From contig NZ_JACIBK010000005.1 of the NCBI RefSeq assembly GCF_014195325.1, positions 355,146 to 419,145 of the forward strand: a stretch of 64,000 bases of DNA. Reading direction: 5' to 3'. The translations under genes and the position numbers were made by a program. Shown piece by piece: positions 9,241-17,864 of this stretch (the first letter of the stretch is position 1; the number at the start of each line of letters is the position of its first letter). Under the pieces are notes generated by a model that was not told where the DNA came from, ran no database searches, and worked only from the letters and a program-made list of their open reading frames with translations. Source of the DNA: Rhizobium sp. BK650. GTDB taxonomy: Bacteria; Pseudomonadota; Alphaproteobacteria; Rhizobiales; Rhizobiaceae.

Positions 9241-10190
9241 GTCTCACTCCTCGACAGGCGCAGCTGGACGACCGTCAAAAGCAGCAGGATGACAAAAAGC
9301 ACCATCGACTGCGCAGCCGCAACGCCGGCCTGCATCGGCTTTTGAAACGCCGTGTCGTAGATCGTCTGAATGAGATAGACGGTCGCCTTTCCTGGCCCTC
9401 CCCCCGTCAGAGACACGACGAGTTCATAGACCTTGAAGGCCTCGATCGAAGACAGTACCAGAACCACCGCCATTGTCGGTCTGAGAAGTGGCAACGTTAT
9501 ATGGGTGAACTGGCGCCATTTGCTGGTGCCATCAATCGAGGCGGCTTCATAGTAATCCGCCGAGATCGCAGTCAGGCCGGCGATGAAGATCATCATGTTG
9601 AAGCCGGCCTGGGCCCAGACCCAGGCGATGACCATGGCAATCTGTGCCATCGTGTCCTGCTCAAGCCACGGCACCGGGGCAATTTTCACCAATGACAGCA
9701 GGTAGTTGACGAGACCGTTGTTCAAACCGAAAAGCCATCGCCACGAAACGCCGATGATCAGCAGACTGATCATCGACGGGAAGAAGACGACCGTCCGCAC
9801 AATCGCGAAGAACTTGGTCTGTGGCGAGAGAAGAAGCGCCAGCGCCAGCGAGACGACGATGTTGAGCGGCACCGCAATGATAACGAAGAGCACCGTCTTG
9901 AAGAGGGACGTCTGAAAGTCGGCGTTGCGCAAAAGGCCCGCAAAATTATCAAAACCCACATATTGCGGCAGGGTGCTTGGCACCTGGGGAACCACCACCA
10001 CACCACGCTTGAAGAACGCCATCATAAGGCCCTGGACAAGCGGGTAGAGGGTAAAAGTAACGAGCAGCGCGATCGTCGGCAGCATCAAAAGATACGGCCA
10101 ACTGAAATTGAAGAGGCTGCTACGCCGGCCTTTCGGCACCGGATGCGAACCCAGTGCCGAATTGCTTTGTTGCGAGAGCGCTACCGTCAC
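9237..10190 (-). CDS. CUT1 ABC sugar permease, MalF type
   Basis: 317-residue inner-membrane permease. A short cytoplasmic N-terminus is followed by six predicted membrane segments, and the EAA loop contains YYEAASIDGTSKWRQFTHITLPLL. It overlaps both the upstream binding-protein gene and the downstream MalG gene by 4 bp, a compact operon. It forms the translocation pore with MalG. The sugar specificity cannot be read from the sequence. Confidence 0.92.
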   Translation of the reverse strand: MTVALSQQSNSALGSHPVPKGRRSSLFNFSWPYLLMLPTIALLVTFTLYPLVQGLMMAFFKRGVVVVPQVPSTLPQYVGFDNFAGLLRNADFQTSLFKTVLFVIIAVPLNIVVSLALALLLSPQTKFFAIVRTVVFFPSMISLLIIGVSWRWLFGLNNGLVNYLLSLVKIAPVPWLEQDTMAQIAMVIAWVWAQAGFNMMIFIAGLTAISADYYEAASIDGTSKWRQFTHITLPLLRPTMAVVLVLSSIEAFKVYELVVSLTGGGPGKATVYLIQTIYDTAFQKPMQAGVAAAQSMVLFVILLLLTVVQLRLSRSET

Positions 10191-11428
10191 TTGCTCGCCT
10201 CGAGCGAGTCGTCGGCGGCCTTCTTAATCTGCGCGATCGCCTCGGCTGAGGAAATCTGACCGGCGACAGCCTGGGTTACGGCGGCCTTGACCGTTCCCCA
10301 GACCGCCTGCATCTGCGGCCAGGCCTGATCCGTTGCCGCATAGACGGGGCTCGCGTTCAGTTCGTTCTGCATTGCGGTGATCGCAGCCGTCGCAGCCGGA
10401 TTGTCATACTTGACCGGCGGCGCCTTGAGGTTGGCAGGGATCATACCGAAGGTCTTGGCGTATTGAGCCTGGATCTCCGGGGAGGTGACCCATTTGATGA
10501 ACTCGACGGCTTCCGGCAGATGCTGACTGGTGTTGAAGGCGACGATGTAATCTCCACCATAGATCGATGAGGCAACCGTCCCGCGTGGCGTCGGCCCGGC
10601 CTGCCAGCCGAATTTGGCATTGGTTGCAAGCCCCGCGATCTGCCAGCTGCCGGACATGTAGGCGACCGCCTGACCGGCCGTGAACAGTTCCTTTGGATTG
10701 TCCGAGCTTGCTCCGCTCCACAGGCCGGGCGGCATGGCAGCCTTGGTGATCCCGATGAACTTGTCGAGCGTGCTCGTCCAGGCCGCTTCGTCCATCACGA
10801 CCTTGACGGGTTCCTTCTCGGAATAAATGTGATTGCCATATTGATACTCGTGAACGATCCAGCGGCTCGCCGAAACGTCCCAGACCAGCGGATAGCGGGT
10901 GCCGGATTTCTCTGCAACCTCCTTGATCTTCGGAATGAACTCTTCCCAGGTCCAGCCGGTTGCCGCGTCGGGGATAGCAACGCCTGCCTTTTTGAAGGCG
11001 TCAGCGTTGAGGAATATGCCGGTCGAGGTAACGCGCAAGGGCGCGGCAATGACCTTGTCGCCAAGCTTGGCGCCATCGCCCCATCCCTTGACGAAGTCGT
11101 TGATCCATTCAGGTCCGATCTCTTTGCCAAGATCTGCAAGGAACGGCCGAATGACCGGCTCCATAGACGAGGTCAGCGACAGATCCGGCATGATGCCGGA
11201 TGCCGCATATTGCTGGAATTTCTGGATCATCCCGTCATAGGGCGTAATTTCAAGATCGAAGGTCGTTTCGGGATGCAGCTTCGTATACTGATCGAGCAGA
11301 GCACGAGTATCCGCCTCTTCCTGATCACTGTCGACATACCACACGAGCTTCAGCTCGGAGGCCGCAGCAAGCGACGTCATCATCGCCGTGGCAGTTGCGG
11401 CCATCATAAGTGTTTTCAGCGTTTTCAT
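10187..11428 (-). CDS. Extracellular solute-binding protein, family 1 (sugar)
   Basis: Periplasmic receptor for the MalF/MalG importer, about 413 residues from MKTLKTLMM. The signal peptide ends near SLAAA, and the mature protein begins SELKLVWYVDS. The long frame reaches 11515, but AAGGGGAGC at 11432-11440 fits the ATG at 11428 (or its neighbour at 11431). YMSGSWQIAG and the C-terminal lobe are typical of family 1 binding proteins. It is the first gene of its operon, behind a strong promoter with operator copy 3. The ligand is probably an oligosaccharide processed by the glycosidases in this cluster. Confidence 0.92.
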   Translation of the reverse strand: MKTLKTLMMAATATAMMTSLAAASELKLVWYVDSDQEEADTRALLDQYTKLHPETTFDLEITPYDGMIQKFQQYAASGIMPDLSLTSSMEPVIRPFLADLGKEIGPEWINDFVKGWGDGAKLGDKVIAAPLRVTSTGIFLNADAFKKAGVAIPDAATGWTWEEFIPKIKEVAEKSGTRYPLVWDVSASRWIVHEYQYGNHIYSEKEPVKVVMDEAAWTSTLDKFIGITKAAMPPGLWSGASSDNPKELFTAGQAVAYMSGSWQIAGLATNAKFGWQAGPTPRGTVASSIYGGDYIVAFNTSQHLPEAVEFIKWVTSPEIQAQYAKTFGMIPANLKAPPVKYDNPAATAAITAMQNELNASPVYAATDQAWPQMQAVWGTVKAAVTQAVAGQISSAEAIAQIKKAADDSLEASK

Positions 11429-11504
11429 CATGCTCCCCTTTTCTGGCTTGTCGTTCTGACATCCGATACGGACGGCCTGCGATCGTGACTCCCTGAGGCC
11501 TTTG

Positions 11505-11548
11505 TTCGTAACCATGACGAATTAAATACGAGTTTCGCCGACTGTCAA
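11505..11548 (-). promoter_or_regulatory. Promoter of the sugar-importer operon with operator copy 3
   Basis: On the minus strand: a perfect -35 TTGACA (11548-11543), a 16-bp spacer, -10 TTTAAT (11526-11521, five of six), then TTCGTC-N5-TACGAA (11521-11505; read on the plus strand it is TTCGTA-N5-GACGAA). The operator begins at the end of the -10 box, the same arrangement as at the kinase promoter. Confidence 0.7.
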
Positions 11549-11576
11549 CAGAACTCGCACGGCCCGGATGCATTTA

Positions 11577-11595
11577 GTTCGTCTTGTTGACGAAT
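11577..11595 (+). promoter_or_regulatory. Operator copy 4 at the GH28-like gene promoter
   Basis: TTCGTC-N5-GACGAA occupies 11578-11594, with both six-base half sites perfect. A -35-like TTGACG (11587-11592) lies inside the right half site, and a weak -10 TATGCA follows 17 bp later at 11610. It stands 44 bases before the GH28-like start and about 60 bp from operator copy 3, so one repressor could control both divergent promoters. Confidence 0.65.
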
Positions 11596-11638
11596 AAATT
11601 AGCTTGATCTATGCAGGAGCGCATATTTTTCGGAGGCT

Positions 11639-12943
11639 ATGATGGATATGTTCGTTGAAGCTGCAGGTGGCGATATTCAGGCAGCGCTCGACACCATAGC
11701 GCGTGCGGGAGGCGGAACGGTCTTTCTCCGGCCTGGCCGACATCTAGTAGGTCCGATCCGATTGAGAGACAATGTCACCCTGCATATCGAAGAAGACGCC
11801 GTTCTCGCTTTCGACCCAGACTACAGGCAATATAGCTCCAATACCGTCAGTGTAATTGCCGAAGCCTCCAATCGCGCTTACATGGTGGCGCAGGACGCCA
11901 ACAATATTGCGGTCGTCGGCAAAGGCACGATCGATGGCGGTGGCGATGCGTTCCACACTGGCTTCGATGCAAGCATCGGCACATTCACTCCGATGGCGGA
12001 ACGTCCTCGAGTACTGGTTTTTGAGGACTGCGCGAACATTCGTCTGGAAGGTATCCAGATTACGGATTCGCCGATGTGGACGATCCATCTCGTGCGATGC
12101 CGCGATGTCGTCGCCCGAGGGTTTCACGTTTCCAACAATCGCCAGCTTCCCAACACCGACGGGATCGTCATCGACAGCTGCAGCGACGTCACACTTTCCG
12201 GCGTCATCATTCGCACCGCCGATGACGGCGTGTGCCTCAAGACCAGCTTGAGCGACAAGGGAATCGGACGATGCGAGCGGATCGAGGTGTCCGACAGCGT
12301 GATCGAGAGCAAGAGCTGCGCCCTCAAGATCGGCACGGAAAGTTTCGGCGATATAAGACAGGTTAGCTTCTTGCGCTGCAAGATCGAGGATTCCAACCGC
12401 GGTCTTGGTATCTTTTCGCGCGATGGCGGCAAGGTTGAGCACGTCGTCTTCCGCGATATCGAAGTCGATTGCAATGAGACGCCTGACGGATTCTGGGGCT
12501 CTGGTGAACCGCTCACGATCACCAAGCTTGCGCGCCGCCCCGAACGCCCGGCAGGAGCGGTCCTCTCGGTGCTCGTCGAAAATATCTCCGGGCGATGCCA
12601 AGGAGCCGTCAATCTTTTTGCAGAGGAACCGGGCGGTATCGGCGGTATCGTTTTGCGCGGGATCGAGCTTCAGATGAAGGAAGGGCCGCTTGGCACCGCG
12701 AGACAATATGACTTGCGGCCGACCAACGCGGACCTGGCGCCGGCGAAAGGCGCCGAAGGGCGCGGTAACGCTTGGGTTCGCGGGGAAGACGGCAACATCG
12801 TCGGCCTTTTCGCCTATCCGGAAGGATTGCCGGGCGTGTTTGCACAGAATGTCACCGGCTTGGAACTCGAAAGCGTGACGATCCATCGGCCCCAGCCGCT
12901 GCCTACTGGGTGGAACCCGGAAACGATCACAGTCATTCCCTGA
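11639..12943 (+). CDS. Glycoside hydrolase family 28-like protein
   Basis: 434-residue right-handed beta-helix protein of the polygalacturonase superfamily, with no signal peptide and so probably cytoplasmic. It keeps the NTDG motif (NTDGIVID) and the Asp pair (ADDGVCLKT). Where classical polygalacturonases have GHG and RIK, this protein has SCALKIGTES and NRGLGIFSRDGG, so its substrate may differ from pectate. GGAGG at 11632-11636 supports the start at 11639 (an adjacent ATG at 11642 is possible). It is divergent from the sugar-importer operon and shares its palindrome, so it probably acts on an imported oligogalacturonide-like sugar. Confidence 0.82.
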   Translation: MMDMFVEAAGGDIQAALDTIARAGGGTVFLRPGRHLVGPIRLRDNVTLHIEEDAVLAFDPDYRQYSSNTVSVIAEASNRAYMVAQDANNIAVVGKGTIDGGGDAFHTGFDASIGTFTPMAERPRVLVFEDCANIRLEGIQITDSPMWTIHLVRCRDVVARGFHVSNNRQLPNTDGIVIDSCSDVTLSGVIIRTADDGVCLKTSLSDKGIGRCERIEVSDSVIESKSCALKIGTESFGDIRQVSFLRCKIEDSNRGLGIFSRDGGKVEHVVFRDIEVDCNETPDGFWGSGEPLTITKLARRPERPAGAVLSVLVENISGRCQGAVNLFAEEPGGIGGIVLRGIELQMKEGPLGTARQYDLRPTNADLAPAKGAEGRGNAWVRGEDGNIVGLFAYPEGLPGVFAQNVTGLELESVTIHRPQPLPTGWNPETITVIP

Positions 12944-13017
12944 AGCGCGGGTTGGTTACTCCATCTGCTATAGCTGACGCGGCAGACGGCGAGCGAGCCC
13001 GTGGCCGGTGATGCCGA

Positions 13018-13384
13018 ATGGGAATTCCCGAAGTTTTCGGCGACGCTAAACGTGACAACCCCTTCGAGTTGGCCGGCCAGCACCTGCAGCTTGCAACAAT
13101 CATCAATGGGCAATATTCGCCGGACAATCTGTTTCGGGCCGATGAGATTTCGATGGGCGGTTACGGCAACATGCGGGGCACGCGGGAAAGCGTGCTCTTC
13201 GGCAATGATGGCGTCTTTGCGCGCAACGAGCTCGTCCGGCGCACGCAGCCATGGGCGGGGAATGCGCTACTCGCTCGCAGGCTGGGCGAGCTGCGGTCAT
13301 ATGCTGGTATCGATTTTGGGCACGTGTTCGGACAAGCGCGCTTGGGCTGCGGCGGCCTTACACTCTGGAACGGAGACAGCAGCA
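13018..13384 (+). pseudogene. Remnant of a TpsB-family outer-membrane transporter (ShlB/FhaC/HecB type)
   Basis: About 120 residues match the C-terminal barrel of two-partner-secretion transporters: a Gly-Gly-X5-RG-like strand (SMGGYGNMRGTRES), GNDGVFARNEL, and WAGN-LLAR-LGELR followed by Y-GIDFGHVFGQAR. No POTRA domains precede it. The frame then departs from the family and no barrel end follows. No exoprotein (TpsA) gene is nearby. It is a decayed fragment left between the GH28-like gene and the phosphatase gene. Confidence 0.6.
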
Positions 13385-13413
13385 TCTCACGGGCTTCGAC
13401 GGGCAGATCGGAT

Positions 13414-14160
13414 TTAGTCACCGGTCGTCGGCGAGATCGTCAGCTCCGAGCCGTAAGCGCCGCGCATTTCCGTCGCCGCGGCCGGATCACGATCGTCAGC
13501 CTTGTGCAGGAGTGTTGAACGATAGCCGTGCGCATGTGATCCCTCGATCAGCGTCACATCGGCGTTGCCCGGATTGTCGGAACGCTCGAACCATTCGACG
13601 CTCTGATGTAGGAAATTCATTTCGAAAGCACGGTTGGTGACGCCATGACCGACAATGATTGCGGTCTCATTGCCGCTGCCAATGTCATGCATGACGGTCA
13701 ACAGAAACAGCCGTACCCGTTGGGCGACATCCGCCCGGCTTTCGCCATCAGGCGGGCGGGCATAAAACTTGCCGCTGTTGCTGCGAAGACGCGCCCATTT
13801 TTCGAATTCTTCCGGAAACTTGCGTCGTTGCTCGGCCCGGTCGTAGATCTCGGTAAACAAGCCGAAATCCTGCTCCCGCAACAGGTAATCCTCATGAACG
13901 TCGCCGATTGTGTCCCCAGGAAATGCCTCGATGATTGCATCCTTGGTCTGGCGCGTCCGCAGATATGGCGAATGCCAGATGGTTGCCGGAGGTATCGTGC
14001 CCGGCAGCGCCGCCAGATAGGAAGCAATGCTGCGCCCCGCAGCCAGTGCCTGTCTGTAGCCCCATACCGTCAGCGGAACATTGTGATCGCCAAACTGCCG
14101 ATACGCGCTCTCGCTGATATTGCCGAGAGATTCACCGTGTCGAACCAGAAAGATGCGCAT
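13414..14160 (-). CDS. Histidine phosphatase (phosphoglycerate-mutase-like) family protein
   Basis: 248-residue cytoplasmic protein. The catalytic RHG motif is at the N-terminus (IFLVRHGESLGN, residues 3-14) and the second active-site His lies in IIVGHGVTNR. A conserved Arg sits in YLRTRQT. The length is typical for branch 1. Neighbours give no metabolic clue; the gene appears monocistronic. The substrate could be a phosphosugar or another small phosphoester. Confidence 0.85.
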   Translation of the reverse strand: MRIFLVRHGESLGNISESAYRQFGDHNVPLTVWGYRQALAAGRSIASYLAALPGTIPPATIWHSPYLRTRQTKDAIIEAFPGDTIGDVHEDYLLREQDFGLFTEIYDRAEQRRKFPEEFEKWARLRSNSGKFYARPPDGESRADVAQRVRLFLLTVMHDIGSGNETAIIVGHGVTNRAFEMNFLHQSVEWFERSDNPGNADVTLIEGSHAHGYRSTLLHKADDRDPAAATEMRGAYGSELTISPTTGD

Positions 14161-14361
14161 CTTTTACCGTGTCAGCTGAGGTATGAGGGTATCATGAAGG
14201 GCAGGAAGGCGGCGCGCAATGGCAGGACGTGCGACGTGGATGTTCCCAAGACGCGAAGTAAGCACCGATCTCGCCTGCCCTGCCCTCCTCATCTCCACCC
14301 ATCGTCTCGAAAGATCGCCAGCGGAAAGAAGCTCGGCCTGGCCAGGCGCGCCATTGATTGG

Positions 14362-14829
14362 CTAGGCGGCCGGCGCCTCAGCCCATTTTGAAAAAGTCGC
14401 CGCCTGACCGAAATCCTGGCCTTCAGCATTCCGGAGCTGCCAGACTATTCCGTCTTCCATCCAGAAACGGCTCCCCGACTTCGTCACCCGCAAGCCACGA
14501 TAGCCAGCCATAAATCCCTTTTGCGCCACCGCATCGAGCAACGCCTGACGCTCCGCCCGTTCGCTCGGGCCAGCCGAGAGCCTCGATTGCAGCTTTACGA
14601 ATTCGCCCCAGCTATATCCAAACCGCCTCTGTGCTGCGCCATTGGCATAGACGAAGACGGGATCTGGCGCGGTATTATGGGCAAGGACCACAAACGGGGC
14701 ATCACCATAGAGCCATTCTGGTCCACGGTCCCTGGAGAGGAGGTCCCTGCCGACAAGGCGCCGGAAACTTCCTGTGAGGAGCTCAAAGAATTCGGGATCG
14801 TTCGGGTTCAGTTCACCGTTCAACTGCAT
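14362..14829 (-). CDS. MEKHLA-domain protein (PAS-like)
   Basis: 155-residue cytoplasmic protein resembling the MEKHLA domain, a PAS-related fold known also from plant homeodomain proteins. Visible features are APDPVFVYANGAAQRRFGYSW near residues 55-75 (a PAS-like core) and GYRGLRVTKSGSRFWMEDG further on. No output domain or signal peptide is attached. It may sense a small ligand or redox state, but no function is known. It stands alone between the phosphatase and the acetyltransferase genes. Confidence 0.75.
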   Translation of the reverse strand: MQLNGELNPNDPEFFELLTGSFRRLVGRDLLSRDRGPEWLYGDAPFVVLAHNTAPDPVFVYANGAAQRRFGYSWGEFVKLQSRLSAGPSERAERQALLDAVAQKGFMAGYRGLRVTKSGSRFWMEDGIVWQLRNAEGQDFGQAATFSKWAEAPAA

Positions 14830-14924
14830 CTCGCTTCCTTCTCCAGTGCGGCCTGTCCACGAGCCTAACCCGATCTAGTAACGGGATATGGCATCGGTGC
14901 GGCGATCGGCACCGATAAGCGGTC

Positions 14925-15725
14925 TTAATTCGGTAAGGTATAGTTCTTGCGGATATAGGATGGCTTGAAGCCTGCCTTCGTCAGGTTGTCGAAGGAAATG
15001 TTCGGCGGACCCTCCTGAGGTTGGGCCGTCTCCACCGCAAAGCGAAAAACACCCTGTTCGAGGCCCTTGTTCAATCGAGCATCAATCAGCGCTTTTTGCG
15101 CGCCGCGGTTCCGGTACTCGGCAAGTGTCGTTCCGCCTCCCAGCCAGCCGCATCCCTCTTCCATGAATATCGCCCCGCTTCCGATCGGCACGCCTTCCAG
15201 TTCCGCAACGAAACAGGCCCAGCCCTTCTTGCCGACAAGGCATGACCACAACGGCTCAAGCTCGGCCGGGAAACCAAAGCCTGCGCACATCAGCCTGCCG
15301 AACGTCGATGCGTCATCGATTCCTGCCAAGCGCGTTCGCACAGGTCCTTCGATTGCAAGCGGAGCGGATGGAGCAGGCCGCGTGAGTTTCATCCATCCAC
15401 CGCTTTCGACCAACCCCTGATCCAGTATCCAGCCGTGCAGTTCGTTGGTGGCAAAGGCTTCACGGATCTGGACATGCCGCCTGCCGGTTTTGGTCTTCAT
15501 CCATTCGAATGCGTGATTGAGTTCGTCTCTATCATTCAACGCGAAAATGCGGTTGAGTCCAATGGCAGGCGCTGTGGGCAGCGAGATGGCGCAGCCTTTG
15601 CCCACCGGGATGCAGGTAAACTCGACGCTGTCTTTAAAAGGCTGGGGCGTGATCCTGGCCAAATCTATAAAAGCCTTTGCCTCAATCATCTCTTCCCAGG
15701 TAATTCCGTCGCTCGAAATGCTCAA
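14925..15725 (-). CDS. GNAT-family N-acetyltransferase
   Basis: 266-residue protein with two parts: an N-terminal region of about 125 residues, then a GNAT domain. The acetyl-CoA loop is recognisable around LAEYRNRGAQKALI. PIGSGAIFMEEGCGWLGGGTT forms the preceding beta strands, where GNAT proteins commonly carry the substrate site. The acceptor cannot be predicted. The gene is not in an obvious operon; the following leftward gene begins 96 bp downstream. Confidence 0.82.
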   Translation of the reverse strand: MSISSDGITWEEMIEAKAFIDLARITPQPFKDSVEFTCIPVGKGCAISLPTAPAIGLNRIFALNDRDELNHAFEWMKTKTGRRHVQIREAFATNELHGWILDQGLVESGGWMKLTRPAPSAPLAIEGPVRTRLAGIDDASTFGRLMCAGFGFPAELEPLWSCLVGKKGWACFVAELEGVPIGSGAIFMEEGCGWLGGGTTLAEYRNRGAQKALIDARLNKGLEQGVFRFAVETAQPQEGPPNISFDNLTKAGFKPSYIRKNYTLPN

Positions 15726-15950
15726 TTTACTTCCTCTTTTGAACTATCAGCCACTGAGAATGGCTGTACAAGCCTCGGCGGATTTCGCGCCCAATCACGA
15801 GTGGTGTCGCGGGCACGAGATAACCTGCATCGCATCCCCGAACAAAGTGTGCGACGGATTAAAAGAGATTGAAGGTAGCTGTCGAGGGTTTAGACAGAGT
15901 GTCAATTGAGCCGCAGCCCGTTGCGGCAATCAGCGTGCATTCGCCATCCG

Positions 15951-16874
15951 TCAGAAGTAGATCGACATGACCAGATCCTGGTCGAAATCGCCAAAACCCT
16001 TGCCGAAGAGGTTCATGCCGCCGGGATTGTCCGCCTTCTCATCGATGCCTATGCGGAAGCGGATCGAATGATGGTCGGCGATACCGAGCGAGGCGATGGT
16101 CTGGGTCGAGACCATGGCGCCATCGATCCAGGTGCCGGTCTCGTCGATCGTCCACGTTTTGAGCTTGCCATATTGCGAGCCCGACAGCTTCCACCAGGAG
16201 GGCGAATACATGCCGCGGCGGTCGCCGTAATCACCGGGCGAGGTCCAATGCCCCGCCTTGATACCGTTGACCCAGATGGAAATGTCGGAGGGCCAGTTGG
16301 CGTTCGTCGCAGGGGTTTCGGAACTCAGTTCGGCGGAAAACTCCACCTTGCGGATCTTCTTGCCCGACACCTTGGCGTTGTTCGGGAATTTATATTCGAC
16401 ATAACCGCGGGTGAACCAAAGAAGCGCTGCCTGCATACGCTGCGGATCGAGGAAAACCTCCTGTACATCCAGCATGCCGATAACGTTGTTGACCGAGCAG
16501 AGGCCGCAGGGCGCATCAACGTCGAATTCCGTGAACAGACCGATCGGCATGCTGACGGTGACGACGTCCTCGCTCGCCTTGGTGCCGTTCGTATCGAAGC
16601 GGATCAGGATCTCGTCATAGATGCTGGAGCAGACTTTCTGATTTCCCTTGGTCGCCTTCATCGTCTGGGTCTGGATGAGGCCTGCCTGCTCGAGTGACTT
16701 CAGGTTGGTTGCGGTCGTCGATTGCGGCAAACGCATCTGCGCCGCGATGTCGTTGACATTCAGCGGCCCTTTCTGGCGCAACAGATTGAGGATTTCGATA
16801 CGCGTCGGAGACCCGAGAGCCTGGACGACATCAACGTCCCGCATCGGATCGACGGTTAGAAGTTTCATCTCCAT
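15951..16874 (-). CDS. ArsR-type winged-helix regulator with a large C-terminal domain
   Basis: 307 residues, about three times the length of a plain ArsR protein. The wing-helix is at 12-85 (LGSPTRIEILNLLRQKGPLNVNDIAAQMRL then STTATNLKSLEQAGLI). The remaining 200 residues are rich in beta strand and Trp/Tyr (WTSPGDYGDRRGMYSPSWWKL) and could be a sugar-binding sensor; that is inference. CGLC in the middle could bind metal but is not the ArsR metal site. It lies 165 bp downstream of the arabinoside-importer genes on the same strand, so it is the probable regulator of the abfA operon. Confidence 0.8.
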   Translation of the reverse strand: MEMKLLTVDPMRDVDVVQALGSPTRIEILNLLRQKGPLNVNDIAAQMRLPQSTTATNLKSLEQAGLIQTQTMKATKGNQKVCSSIYDEILIRFDTNGTKASEDVVTVSMPIGLFTEFDVDAPCGLCSVNNVIGMLDVQEVFLDPQRMQAALLWFTRGYVEYKFPNNAKVSGKKIRKVEFSAELSSETPATNANWPSDISIWVNGIKAGHWTSPGDYGDRRGMYSPSWWKLSGSQYGKLKTWTIDETGTWIDGAMVSTQTIASLGIADHHSIRFRIGIDEKADNPGGMNLFGKGFGDFDQDLVMSIYF

Positions 16875-16960
16875 GCCTTGATACTGGCTCTCCAGTCTTT
16901 CTGGTTGGTTTCAGCTGATATCACGGCGTCATATCCGATGTCGCCGCCCTTTTTGTAGGC

Positions 16961-16997
16961 GCCGGTCCGCGCTTCGGGAGAATTTTCGCGGACCGGC
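16961..16997 (-). terminator. Strong stem-loop between the permease operon and the regulator gene
   Basis: Perfect 11-bp arms (GCCGGTCCGCG and its complement) enclose a 15-base loop. It lies between the MalG stop at 17039 and the regulator start at 16874. No T tract follows on the minus strand, so it may attenuate or protect mRNA rather than end transcription outright. Confidence 0.5.
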
Positions 16998-17038
16998 TGG
17001 GGCCTTCTCACCTCGGCCCGGACCCCAATCTCTCATCA

Positions 17039-17863
17039 TTATCCCTTGATGCCTGATGACAGCATCAAGGCCTGCGTCACGCGTTTCTGGAACATGAGGT
17101 AGGCGAGTGCGACCGGCATCGCCGCAAGAATGGCGACCGCCATGTCGCGCGCATATCTGACGCCGAACGCATCTCTGGTCTGGGTAATGCCGACGGTGAT
17201 CGTCATCATGTCGTCGGAGTTGGTGACGAGGAAAGGCCAGAGGAAGGCGTTCCAGGCCATTATGTAGGTGATGATCGCGAGCGCGGTGGTAATCCCCCAA
17301 TTCAATGGCAGGTAAAGTTTGAAGAGAATCTGGAACTCGCCACAGCCATCGAGCTTGGCGGCCTCGCGCAGCTCCTTCGGCACGGAATCAAAGAACTGCT
17401 TGTAGACGATGACGACCACAGGAACGATCAGCTGCGGCAGGATGATGCCGCCCCAGGTATTGATGAGGTTGAGCTTATACATCAACACGAATTGCGAAAT
17501 CACCAGTGCCTGGGAGGGTATCATGAAGCTCGCCAGGATGATGCCGTAGAGAAGCCTGCGGCCTGGGAAAACGATCTGCGACAGCGCATAGGCGCACATG
17601 ACGCTGATCAGAATGACGACGACGGTCACCGTTATCGAGGTGACGATCGAGTTCAGGTACCAGGTCGAGAGCTTCGTCTCGAAGAGCGCGTAATAGTAGG
17701 CCGAGAAGTTAAGCACGTCGGGGATGAGGGTCGCCTTGTTGACGACATCCTGTTCCGGCTTAATGGATGTGACGATCGCCCAATAGATCGGGAAGGCCCA
17801 GGTGCAGGCGATTACCAGTGTGAGGATCAGAAGCAGCGCGTTGCCGATTGTCTTGCCGGGCAT
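17039..17863 (-). CDS. CUT1 ABC permease, MalG type (arabinoside importer)
   Basis: 274-residue inner-membrane permease with six predicted membrane segments. The EAA loop ELREAAKLDGCGEFQILFKLYLPL is near residue 190. It starts 1 bp after the MalF-type gene ends. It is the last transporter gene of the operon headed by the arabinofuranosidase, whose order is enzyme, ATPase, binding protein, MalF, MalG. It pairs with MalF as the membrane pore for an arabinose-containing oligosaccharide. Confidence 0.92.
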   Translation of the reverse strand: MPGKTIGNALLLILTLVIACTWAFPIYWAIVTSIKPEQDVVNKATLIPDVLNFSAYYYALFETKLSTWYLNSIVTSITVTVVVILISVMCAYALSQIVFPGRRLLYGIILASFMIPSQALVISQFVLMYKLNLINTWGGIILPQLIVPVVVIVYKQFFDSVPKELREAAKLDGCGEFQILFKLYLPLNWGITTALAIITYIMAWNAFLWPFLVTNSDDMMTITVGITQTRDAFGVRYARDMAVAILAAMPVALAYLMFQKRVTQALMLSSGIKG

Positions 17864-17864
17864 T

